From: Myxococcota bacterium
GTDB lineage: Bacteria; Myxococcota_C; UBA6777
Assembly (NCBI GenBank): GCA_963169055.1
Contig: CAUJFU010000508.1
Location: 1 to 21,170, forward strand
Reading direction: 5' to 3'
DNA length: 21,170 nucleotides
Shown: one piece after another, positions 14,822-21,170 of the stretch
How the letters are laid out: each line of letters starts with the position of its first letter
How positions within the stretch are numbered: position 1 is the stretch's first letter
Made by a program: the position numbers and the translations under genes
Notes under the pieces: model-generated
What the model saw: only the letters and a program-made list of their open reading frames with translations
The model's database searches: none
What the model was told of the DNA's origin: nothing

Positions 14822-15928
14822 ATGCGTACCGAAGTCCTCATCCAAGAAAACGAACGCGGGCTGCTCTACAAAGACGCCAAACTCACCCGCTGGCTCGACA
14901 CTGGCCGCCACACATGGTGGAATTTCGGCGCCACCTTCGATGTCCGCAAACTCAATCTGGATGAAGGCTATACCGCCCTAACACCCGAACTCGAACGCAT
15001 CCTCCCCAAAGAAGCCGGCGACTGCATCGAACTCCAAAGTCACGAGATCGGGATCTTGATCCTCAACCACCGCAGCCACGCGCTTTTGCGACCGGGACGC
15101 TATATCCTCTGGAAAGGTCGCCTTCCTGTCGATATCCGTCGCTACGACCTCAACACCTTGTTCCAAGACGTCCCCGAAGATCATCGGCGTTTGATCCCCG
15201 CCGATCTGCTCTTCAACCAAAACGTCATCGCCTACCAACACGGCCTACTCTACGTCAACGGAAAGTTCGAGCAACGTCTCGAAGGCGGAAACTACTCCCT
15301 CAGCGTCTGGCGGCGCAAACTCGACATCCGACTGATCGACCTGCGCGAACAAGAGATCCAAATCGTCGGCCAAGAAGTCATGACCCGCGACAAAGTCTCT
15401 CTTCGACTCAACTTGATCATCAAGTACAAGATCCAAGACGCCCAACGCAGCGTCGAAAGCGTCGATAACCTCACCAACGCCCTCTACAGCGAAACCCAAA
15501 TGATCGCTCGCGCTTTTATCGCTGGACACACCGTCGACGAGCTACTCGAAAACCGCACCGAGATCGCCATCTCCATGCGCAACGAACTCAGCCCCCGCGC
15601 CCTCGAATGGGGCGTACAGATCATGCGCACCGATATCAAAGATGTCGTTCTTCCCGGCGAAATGAAACAGCTTCTCAACCGCGTCATCGAAGCCGAAAAA
15701 GAGGCCACCGCCAACAACATCCTCCGCCGCGAAGAAACCGCTGCCACACGCTCTCTCGCAAACACCGCCAAGATGTTGGAACGCAACCCCACCCTCTTGC
15801 GCCTCAAAGAACTCGAAACTTGGAAAGAGATCGCTGGCAAAGTCCAAAAACTTACGCTCATCGCCAACACCAACGAACTCTCCAACCTGCTCTCCCTCTC
15901 CCCCAACAACGAATCCAACGACGAATAA
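14822..15928 (+). CDS. Soluble SPFH/slipin-like protein with a three-fold N-terminal repeat
   Basis: 368 residues. The central and C-terminal part (about 138-320) is a prohibitin-homology/SPFH domain of slipin type: LDIRLIDLREQEIQIVGQEVMTRDKVSLRLNLIIKYKI, then LEWGVQIMRTDIKDVVLPGEMKQLLNRVIEAEKEA and a coiled-coil tail. The usual N-terminal membrane hairpin is absent. Instead the beta-rich SPFH entry motif (GLLY...RxLxxGRHxxW...D.R..DL) occurs three times, at about 11-46, 75-110 and 138-174. The protein is probably cytoplasmic or peripheral. Slipins organise membrane microdomains and proteases; no protease partner is next door. The ATG at 14822 has a strong AAAAGGAG site (14808-14815). A palindrome lies just upstream. 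Confidence 0.88.
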   Translation: MRTEVLIQENERGLLYKDAKLTRWLDTGRHTWWNFGATFDVRKLNLDEGYTALTPELERILPKEAGDCIELQSHEIGILILNHRSHALLRPGRYILWKGRLPVDIRRYDLNTLFQDVPEDHRRLIPADLLFNQNVIAYQHGLLYVNGKFEQRLEGGNYSLSVWRRKLDIRLIDLREQEIQIVGQEVMTRDKVSLRLNLIIKYKIQDAQRSVESVDNLTNALYSETQMIARAFIAGHTVDELLENRTEIAISMRNELSPRALEWGVQIMRTDIKDVVLPGEMKQLLNRVIEAEKEATANNILRREETAATRSLANTAKMLERNPTLLRLKELETWKEIAGKVQKLTLIANTNELSNLLSLSPNNESNDE

Positions 15929-15958
15929 CACCCCAACCTTGCTGCGATTGGGTCGCTC

Positions 15959-16078
15959 TGTGGGGTGTGACGCCACACCCCACACCCTTAGCCCGGCTCC
16001 CTTAACCCCGTGAGGGGCGAACAGATCACTGGTCTTTCAACACAACGACTCTGTCGCTTGGACGCTCGCGAACACGGG
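15959..16078 (+). repeat. Dispersed 120-bp intergenic element, copy C
   Basis: The copy opens with a perfect 11-bp stem, TGTGGGGTGTG-ACGC-CACACCCCACA (15959-15984). This is a longer, differently sequenced version of the copy B hairpin at the same place. The 73-bp core (16006-16078) runs from CCCCGTGAGGGGCG to CGCGAACACGGG and is followed at once by seven Ts (16079-16085). The core interior (TCTTTCAA, CAACGACT, CGCTTGG) aligns with copies A and B. It lies 30 bp after the slipin stop, so it could also terminate that transcript. Confidence 0.85.
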
Positions 16079-16107
16079 TTTTTTTGAGCAACTGCATCGT
16101 TCCTATA

Positions 16108-16150
16108 AACAACTACGTCGCCCGAACCTCCGCGAACACGGGGTTTTTTG
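16108..16150 (+). repeat. Partial second right half of the repeat core (copy C')
   Basis: CAACTACGTCGCC followed by CTCCGCGAACACGGGG and TTTTTTG (16128-16150) repeats the right half of the copy C core (CGCTCGCGAACACGGG then TTTTTTTG), about 62-65 bp downstream of it. It is a tandem partial duplication ending just before the HNH gene. Confidence 0.75.
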
Positions 16151-16167
16151 TATCATGCGTGATTCCA

Positions 16168-16509
16168 ATGAGCCAAAATAAAAAAATCATCCGCTCGATC
16201 TTTCGAGAAAGCGTCTTCCAACGCGACGGCCACCAATGCGCGATGTGCGGTGTCCCCGCAAGCAGCGCACAAATGTTGGACGCACACCACATCACCGATC
16301 GCAACGAACTCCCCGCAGGCGGATATGTCGCAGAAAATGGTATCTCTCTGTGCGCGATCTGCCACGAAAAAGCCGAAGAATGGCACTCTTCCAACCACAC
16401 GCGCTGCGTCGAAGGCTTCCATCCTGACGATCTTTACCGCAAAGTCGGCTCTTCCCACGAAAAAGCCTTGCAAGCAAGCCTCGCCCTCCATCGCCGCTTG
16501 GATCGTTGA
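16168..16509 (+). CDS. Small HNH endonuclease-like protein
   Basis: 113 residues. After a basic N-terminus, a Cys pair CAMC (24-27) precedes DAHHI (38-42), the HNH His pair. ENGISLCAICHEKAEEWH (56-73) supplies the conserved Asn57, a second Cys pair (62, 65) and the final His. This is a zinc-stapled HNH (beta-beta-alpha metal) nuclease domain with little else. The start is uncertain: ATG at 16168 or GTG at 16159, neither with a clear ribosome site. It follows repeat copy C/C'. The substrate and role (DNA nicking, defence or repair) cannot be read from sequence. Free-standing HNH proteins are often mobile or defence-associated, and an R-M unit lies 0.5 kb downstream. Confidence 0.8.
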   Translation: MSQNKKIIRSIFRESVFQRDGHQCAMCGVPASSAQMLDAHHITDRNELPAGGYVAENGISLCAICHEKAEEWHSSNHTRCVEGFHPDDLYRKVGSSHEKALQASLALHRRLDR

Positions 16510-16601
16510 AATTTGAGAGATTGTTCTTCTGGCTAGACAGATACCGACAGCACCGTACATCGGGCTGGAGAGAGACCTCAATTGTTGCAAAAGGAGCGAC
16601 C

Positions 16602-16829
16602 ATGAGAAAGAGATTGTGTGCGATAGGGGGCTTTGTTGTCGTCTTTGGCTTGTTTTTTCCCGGGTGCATCATCGTGGATGACTACCGCGACGACGCAGCA
16701 AAAACAAAAGCCTGCGAAAAGCGGACGAGCACCACGTTCGACTGCAAAAAATGTTGCGTGACAGAACAAAAAGCGGATTCTCACATTTGGTACATCGACA
16801 AGTGTACTTGCCAAATGTTCGGTCGGTAG
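16602..16829 (+). CDS. Small Cys-rich putative lipoprotein
   Basis: 75 residues. It has a basic N-terminus (MRKR), a hydrophobic stretch (7-19) and FFPGC ending at Cys22, a non-standard but plausible lipobox. The mature part is 54 residues with six further Cys (38, 48, 51, 52, 68, 70) in a C-x9-C-x2-CC-x15-C-x-C pattern, which suggests a disulfide-bonded domain outside the cytoplasm. The ATG at 16602 has a strong AAGGAG (16591-16596). I do not recognise the family. It lies between the HNH gene and the R-M unit, all on the plus strand. Confidence 0.7.
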   Translation: MRKRLCAIGGFVVVFGLFFPGCIIVDDYRDDAAKTKACEKRTSTTFDCKKCCVTEQKADSHIWYIDKCTCQMFGR

Positions 16830-17014
16830 TTACGTGATCGAGCAAACAGTGCGCTTGCAAAAAAAGGGGCGGTACGATATCCGAGAGAAGAAGTGTGGGC
16901 GTGCTCCGCTGTAAACGCCCTGTGTTTAGGCAGCCACACCTTGTTGCCCTACCTTTTGCGATCGCACTGTGGGCGGATCTCGTGTGATCCAAAGAACCAG
17001 CGGAGACGCGAACG
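16830..17014. other. Intergenic region before the R-M unit, with inverted repeats
   Basis: GGATC-TCGTGT-GATCC (16975-16990) is a perfect 5-bp inverted repeat 24 bp before the methyltransferase start. GGGCGT...ACGCCC (16897-16920) forms a 6-bp stem with a 12-nt loop. Either could regulate the R-M unit; no controller (C) gene is present. No gene is supported here. Confidence 0.35.
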
Positions 17015-17908
17015 TTGCAAAGAGAGACCGAATTCACGAGCGATGGAGTGATCGTCGCTCAAGGTGACGCCGTAGAAATCCTAGATGTCCTAGTCGAGAA
17101 TAGCTCGGTGAAACTCATCTTTGCGGACCCTCCATACAACATCGGCAAGAGCTTTGGTGAGTTTCGGGACAAATGGCCTTCCGATACGGATTACGCCGAA
17201 TGGTGCTACAAGTGGCTTGAGATCTGCTTACGAAAACTGTCTGACGACGGCAGTTTATACGTCATGACTAGCACCCAAGCGATGCCCTACATCGATCTCT
17301 GGCTGCGCGACCGCTGCTCGGTGCAGTCTCGGATTGTATGGCACTATGACAGCTCTGGCGTTCAGGCCAAGCGGTACTTTGGGTCCATGTACGAGCCGAT
17401 CCTGTTCTGTGTAAAAAACCCAAAACGCTACACGTTCAATGCGGAGGCTATCGCAGTAGAAGCCCGTACGGGCGCGGTTCGTAAACTGATCGACTACCGA
17501 AAGCCTGAGCCTACCTTATACAATGCGTCGAAAGTTCCGGGAAATGTGTGGTACTTCCCTCGTGTTCGCTACAGGATGGATGAGTACGAGGAACATCCTT
17601 CGCAAAAACCAGAAGCACTTCTCGACCGTATCATCCGCGCAAGTAGCAACCCGGGCGATCTTGTTCTTGACCCATTCGCAGGAACTTTTACCACGGGGGC
17701 GGTTGCAAAACGCCTTAATCGCCGATTTATCGGGATCGAACGCGAGCGCGAGTACATCAAGATCGGAGTCCGACGCCTCCAGCTTCGGCAGGAACTCGAC
17801 GGAGAACACCTTGCAGCACCGAAGAAATCTTATACGAGAAAAAACGGCAAAGGCACGCACAACGAGCAAACCAACGCAACAGGCGACCTTTTCGAGGCAA
17901 CCAAGTGA
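17015..17908 (+). CDS. yhdJ: YhdJ-like beta-class DNA adenine-N6 methyltransferase
   Basis: 297 residues. It has the beta-class order: catalytic motif IV DPPYNIGKSFGEF (38-50) before the SAM-binding motif LDPFAGTFTTGAVA (218-231). The middle (SRIVWHYDSSGVQAKRYFGSMYEPILF, VPGNVWYFPRVRYRMDEYEEHPSQKPEALL) closely matches my memory of E. coli YhdJ, an adenine methyltransferase for ATGCAT. ATGCAT specificity is therefore a family-based prediction. The TTG at 17015 is chosen because GGAG lies about 9 nt upstream and the length before the first motif fits YhdJ. The stop overlaps the next gene's GTG start (GTGA). Codon use is less C-biased than in the neighbouring plus-strand genes, consistent with transfer. 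Confidence 0.92.
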   Translation: MQRETEFTSDGVIVAQGDAVEILDVLVENSSVKLIFADPPYNIGKSFGEFRDKWPSDTDYAEWCYKWLEICLRKLSDDGSLYVMTSTQAMPYIDLWLRDRCSVQSRIVWHYDSSGVQAKRYFGSMYEPILFCVKNPKRYTFNAEAIAVEARTGAVRKLIDYRKPEPTLYNASKVPGNVWYFPRVRYRMDEYEEHPSQKPEALLDRIIRASSNPGDLVLDPFAGTFTTGAVAKRLNRRFIGIEREREYIKIGVRRLQLRQELDGEHLAAPKKSYTRKNGKGTHNEQTNATGDLFEATK

Positions 17909-19053
17909 AGCATCACCCGTTCACGAATACCATCCTTGCCGTTCTCGAACATCGATTTGGAGACGCCGCACAGGACTTGATCGAAAAAAGCCCCCTCCTG
18001 CAATATCTGAACATCAAGACCCAATCGGCAAATCGCGGAGCAAAAGCACGAGGCGCATTCGCCAACCACTACGCGCTGTACGTCCTCATCGAAGACTATA
18101 TCGACAAGGGCTATCTCGGAGCCAAAGCGGGCCAGTACAAGCAATACGAAGGAGCCCGATACGCCGACCTCTTTCGCCGCCAAAGAGAACTCCCGTTCGG
18201 AGCCAAACTCCAGAACCACGCTCTGAATTCGCGCCTCAACGACGAATTCGCCAAGTACTTCCCCACCAGTGGTATGCGTCCGATACTGCGTGACCAGACC
18301 GAGCAGAAATACTGGATCAACGAGGGATTGCTTCTTGTGCAAGTCGGTACTGGCACAGAAAGACGCGAGCAAAACATCGCCGAGGCTGTGCTCGACATCA
18401 TCGACCACTACGTCAAAGCCAAGCGCTCCGCCTTCGAGCGCTTCATCGAAGCGTGCAGAAAGATCTCCACCCTCTCCTCCGAAGATCCGAGCGGTGCAAT
18501 CGCTTTTATCGAAAGCCAACTCCAACCAAACGTGGACGCACGAATCTTTGAGATCGTCAGTTTCGCGATCCTCAAAGCGCATTACGGAGAACAGTCTATT
18601 TTCTGGGGATGGAGCGCCAACGAACTACAGCAGGACTTCCTCACGCTGTACAAGACGGGAAGAACGAACGCCAACGACGGGGGTATCGATTTTGTGATGA
18701 AACCGCTCGGTCGCTTCTTTCAAGTCACCGAAACCATCGACGTCAACAAGTACTTTCTTGATATCGATAAAATCCACCGTTTTCCTCTGACCTTTGTTGT
18801 GAAAACGACCGAATCCGAGGATGCTGTTCGACTACAGCTTCGGGCAGAAGCGCAAAGAAAATACGGCGTCGATCTGATCGTCCAGCAGTACATGGAGGCT
18901 GTCGAAGAGGTGATTCATATCCCTCGGCTGATGCGAGCATTTGAAGAGAGCGTTCGGATGGGTAAGCTTGCGCAGATCATGGATGAAATCGTGCGACAAA
19001 GCCACGTGGAATTCAATGTGGACGAAGACAACGAAGCGTCCGACGATACATGA
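17905..19053 (+). CDS. Candidate restriction endonuclease partner of the YhdJ-like methyltransferase
   Basis: 382 residues. The GTG start at 17905 overlaps the methyltransferase stop (GTGA), so the two are translationally coupled, as is typical of a two-gene type II R-M unit. No family signature is certain. A PD-(D/E)xK-like core can be proposed: Glu216 in RIFEIVSFAILK, then GGID (259-262), then FFQVTE (271-276). This resembles Mrr-type GGxD...QxK but with Thr where the catalytic Lys is expected. The N-terminal part is basic and helical. There is no membrane helix. If it is the cognate nuclease it should cut the methyltransferase's site, predicted ATGCAT. The gene order and coupling are stronger evidence than the motif. 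Confidence 0.72.
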   Translation: MKHHPFTNTILAVLEHRFGDAAQDLIEKSPLLQYLNIKTQSANRGAKARGAFANHYALYVLIEDYIDKGYLGAKAGQYKQYEGARYADLFRRQRELPFGAKLQNHALNSRLNDEFAKYFPTSGMRPILRDQTEQKYWINEGLLLVQVGTGTERREQNIAEAVLDIIDHYVKAKRSAFERFIEACRKISTLSSEDPSGAIAFIESQLQPNVDARIFEIVSFAILKAHYGEQSIFWGWSANELQQDFLTLYKTGRTNANDGGIDFVMKPLGRFFQVTETIDVNKYFLDIDKIHRFPLTFVVKTTESEDAVRLQLRAEAQRKYGVDLIVQQYMEAVEEVIHIPRLMRAFEESVRMGKLAQIMDEIVRQSHVEFNVDEDNEASDDT

Positions 19054-19131
19054 ATGCCCCTTTTCGTGGGTTCGTCTGCCTCTTGTCTGCCGCTCCAGCT
19101 TTGATCTTCACCATCGTCTTTGAAGCGCCCA

Positions 19132-20826
19132 TCAATCGGGGGTGAGCGGCGCGCCCAGATGCGTTTTGAAACCTGCTCGGTGCAGAAACGGGCTTTCTGT
19201 TTCGTAGGAGTGTTCGATGGTTCCGGGTATCTGATCAAAGCGCGGGTGATTTGGAGACCAAAAGTTGGTTCCCTTCAAAAGATCCCCGAAGTATCGGTAT
19301 TTGTAAACGGACAGGACGCGCTGAGACAGCCACCACGTCGACGGCGTGAAGTGATAATTCCAATGGATACATTGATACACGCCCAGCGCCGTCAAGAAGG
19401 CCGCTTTGTACCACTTGGGGACTTGTGAAAGAAGCTGCTCGTTGGCCATCCCTCGCCGCACATGCCCGAGCGATCGGCGCGGTGAATAGAATCCCTTCAC
19501 CACTTTGCGGATACCTTGCTGAAGTTCTTCGACGCTCATCTGCTTGGGTTGAAAGACGACGTGATCTTTGCCGAGGTAATCGTCGTAATTGTAGCTGACC
19601 AAACGCCCTTCACGATGGAATTTCTTCCAACTGGCTGTCCCGGGGTACGGGATCTCCGACGTAAACGATGCGTGCATCAGTTCGAGATCATCGAGCGCTT
19701 GCAAGGTTCGATCGAAGATATCTGGCGTGTCCCAATCGAAGCCAAACATCCAATTGCCCGAAGAGATGATCCCTGCTTGGTGGATATTTTTCGTCGCTTC
19801 TTTTTGCGTGTCGAGCGTGATGCGCTTGTTGGTTCCTTTGAGACTGTCTGGAGCGACCGATTCGTAGCCCGACGAATACAACACACATCCCGCTTCTCGC
19901 GCCTTATGCAAAGCATCGATATCGAGCGCATACTCCAAACGCGCTTGCATCCCAAACAAGACATTCAACTTGCGTAGTTCGCGAAACAATTCCCGCGCAT
20001 ACTCGGGATCTCCCGGCAGGTTGTCGTCCACAAAGTAGATCCCTCGGATCAACTGAGGCCGTCGCCTGATCTGCTCGATCACGTGCGATATCGGGTAAGT
20101 CCGAAAGCCCTTGGTCATCCGCTTGGCAAAGCAAAACGAACATCCCGCAGGGCATCCACGACTCGCAATCACGGGATAAAACACGCTCCCATACCGATCG
20201 ATCTTGATCAGATCCATCCGAGGCTGCGGCAGTGTCGACAAATCGGGCGGCAAGTCTCGGTAGATCCCCGATACGCGATTGGGATCGGTCAAAAACTCGT
20301 CGCAGATCCGCACCCACGAAGATTCACCTTCGCCCACCACGACAGCATCCGCATGTTCGAGCGCTTCTTCGGGCATCACCGTCACATGATGACCACCCAA
20401 CACGACTTTCACCCCGCGAGCCCGATACATCCGCGCAAGCGCATACGCCGCATTGATCCGCGCCGTCGATGCCGTAATCCCCACCAGATCGACTTCTTCA
20501 TCAAAAAACAGTTTCTCTCGCACCAGATCGACAATCGAGATATCAAAACAACTCGGTGTCACCGCAGCCAACGCAGCCAACGATAACGCCGGGTACGAAA
20601 GTTCCCACGGCAGCGTAATCAACTTTAATCGTGGCCGACGTCCCCGAAAATGCGGCCTCGCCGACGCTTCGATCTGCTTGAGCGCGTGGGCCACATCCAT
20701 CGTCATCTCCCCCCGACGACTGGCCTTGTCCTCTTCTTTGACTTGCGCATCCTCTCGCACCGCAGGCGGTTCACAATCGCACACCACCCTACGGCCTCCC
20801 GCCGCTCCTTCTTTCTTCGATGCCAT
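19132..20826 (-). CDS. B12-binding-domain radical SAM protein (class B type)
   Basis: 564 residues. An N-terminal Rossmann-like B12-binding-type domain (about 60-190: VDLVGITAST, VVLGGHHVTVMPEEALEHADAVVVGEGE) precedes a radical SAM core with CPAGCSFC, giving cluster Cys 225, 229 and 232 (CxxxCxxC), then FVDDN and GYES. A C-terminal region of about 150 residues follows. The DxHxxG cobalamin-ligand motif is not seen, so any cobalamin would bind base-off without the His. Such proteins carry out radical methylations and rearrangements in secondary or lipid metabolism; the substrate cannot be told. The start is ambiguous: the ATG at 20826 with AGGG upstream, or the ATG at 20700 after GGGGGGAG, which would drop a charged low-complexity N-terminus. 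It is convergent with the R-M unit. Confidence 0.9.
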   Translation of the reverse strand: MASKKEGAAGGRRVVCDCEPPAVREDAQVKEEDKASRRGEMTMDVAHALKQIEASARPHFRGRRPRLKLITLPWELSYPALSLAALAAVTPSCFDISIVDLVREKLFFDEEVDLVGITASTARINAAYALARMYRARGVKVVLGGHHVTVMPEEALEHADAVVVGEGESSWVRICDEFLTDPNRVSGIYRDLPPDLSTLPQPRMDLIKIDRYGSVFYPVIASRGCPAGCSFCFAKRMTKGFRTYPISHVIEQIRRRPQLIRGIYFVDDNLPGDPEYARELFRELRKLNVLFGMQARLEYALDIDALHKAREAGCVLYSSGYESVAPDSLKGTNKRITLDTQKEATKNIHQAGIISSGNWMFGFDWDTPDIFDRTLQALDDLELMHASFTSEIPYPGTASWKKFHREGRLVSYNYDDYLGKDHVVFQPKQMSVEELQQGIRKVVKGFYSPRRSLGHVRRGMANEQLLSQVPKWYKAAFLTALGVYQCIHWNYHFTPSTWWLSQRVLSVYKYRYFGDLLKGTNFWSPNHPRFDQIPGTIEHSYETESPFLHRAGFKTHLGAPLTPD

Positions 20827-21091
20827 GAATCCCTGTGCCTTTCTTTTGGCGTCGCCTCACCAACCCAACGCTCCGCAAAGGATCATGCGTTCCACACACT
20901 CCTCGAATCGCAGGCGATCGCTAGAAATCCAATTCGTTCTGATGGATCCTTCCGAGCCGAAATCGGGCCTCATCATGCGCTATCTCGGCCTCCATTGTCC
21001 ACATCAAAAACAGCGATCTCTTAGAGAACAAGGGCTTACACAGTCCGTGTGCTTCGTTAGATGGGGAGGGCTTTACGTATTGGGCTGTTTT
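20827..21091. other. Intergenic region right of the radical SAM gene
   Basis: 265 bp with short open frames on both strands but no family-like sequence, no tRNA-like fold that I can see, and no strong promoter boxes. A minus-strand frame from 21118 to 20921 has no recognisable motif. I see nothing supportable beyond possible upstream control of the radical SAM gene. Confidence 0.5.
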
Positions 21092-21170
21092 TGTGGGGTT
21101 TAACCCCCCAACCCCCAAAGGAGGGGTTGCCCCAATGACCCCGAAAGGCGGGACAAAAAAAAGGTTTTTA
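21092..21170 (+). repeat. Dispersed intergenic element, copy D (cut by the window edge)
   Basis: TGTGGGGTTTAACCCC (21092-21107) matches the first hairpin of copies A-C. GCCCCAATGACCCCG leads into the left end of the core at 21139, the same 45-47 bp distance as in the other copies. The core's left half (CCCCGAAAGGCGGGAC, then GGTTTTTA) is visible; the right half lies beyond the window. Confidence 0.75.

Noticed and set aside
16506-16601. A longer N-terminus for the Cys-rich lipoprotein (start at 16506)
   Set aside because: The extension would bury the signal peptide, and the ATG at 16602 has a strong AAGGAG at the right distance.
20921-21118. A 65-codon minus-strand frame right of the radical SAM gene
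   Set aside because: No motif, no ribosome site, and it overlaps repeat copy D.
1-21170. tRNA, rRNA, riboswitch or insertion-sequence genes
   Set aside because: I looked for tRNA T-loop patterns, transposase motifs and known riboswitch cores and saw none. The dispersed repeat has no transposase and no clear target-site duplication.

Overview
The window looks like chromosomal DNA from a moderately GC-rich Gram-negative bacterium. A TonB/ExbB/ExbD energy-transducing set implies an outer membrane. A very long Hanks-type Ser/Thr kinase with a Pro/Ser-rich tail, sitting beside a pseudokinase, is a style common in Myxococcota, Bradymonadota and related former Deltaproteobacteria. That placement is inference; no rRNA or other marker gene is present. 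Third-codon-position use differs by strand: plus-strand genes favour C-ending codons, while most minus-strand genes favour G/T-ending codons.

Layout, left to right. (1) The last codons of a possible plus-strand gene (to 56), then a divergent secA on the minus strand (232-2901), flanked on both sides by inverted copies of one intergenic repeat. (2) A plus-strand run from 3.4 to 13.2 kb: a protein with two cyclic-nucleotide-binding-type domains; a TrmK-type tRNA methyltransferase with tandem repeats at both ends; exbB-exbD-tonB; then a Ser/Thr kinase and a pseudokinase 4 bp apart, each ending in one C-terminal membrane helix. (3) A minus-strand FAD amine oxidase (13.3-14.7 kb), divergent from a soluble SPFH/slipin-like protein (14.8-15.9 kb). 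(4) An accessory-looking segment (15.9-19.1 kb): a repeat copy, a small HNH endonuclease, a Cys-rich small lipoprotein, and a two-gene restriction-modification unit made of a YhdJ-like adenine methyltransferase overlapping a candidate restriction endonuclease. (5) A minus-strand B12-binding-type radical SAM protein (19.1-20.8 kb), then intergenic DNA ending in a fourth repeat copy cut by the window edge.

The most novel-looking signal is non-coding: a bipartite 118-120 bp intergenic element present four times (61-178 minus, 3048-3165, 15959-16078, 21092-21170 truncated). Its first part holds a hairpin whose pairing is kept while its sequence varies. Its second part is a 73-bp core with inverted ends (CCCCGTGTTSGCG / CGCSAACACGGGG). 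Next in interest are the tail-anchored kinase/pseudokinase pair, the predicted ATGCAT-specific R-M unit in a window where no ATGCAT was found by eye, a 26-codon mini-ORF that bridges exbB and exbD after a 73-bp duplication, and a slipin-like protein with a three-fold repeated N-terminal module.

All domain calls come from reading motifs; no database search was run.
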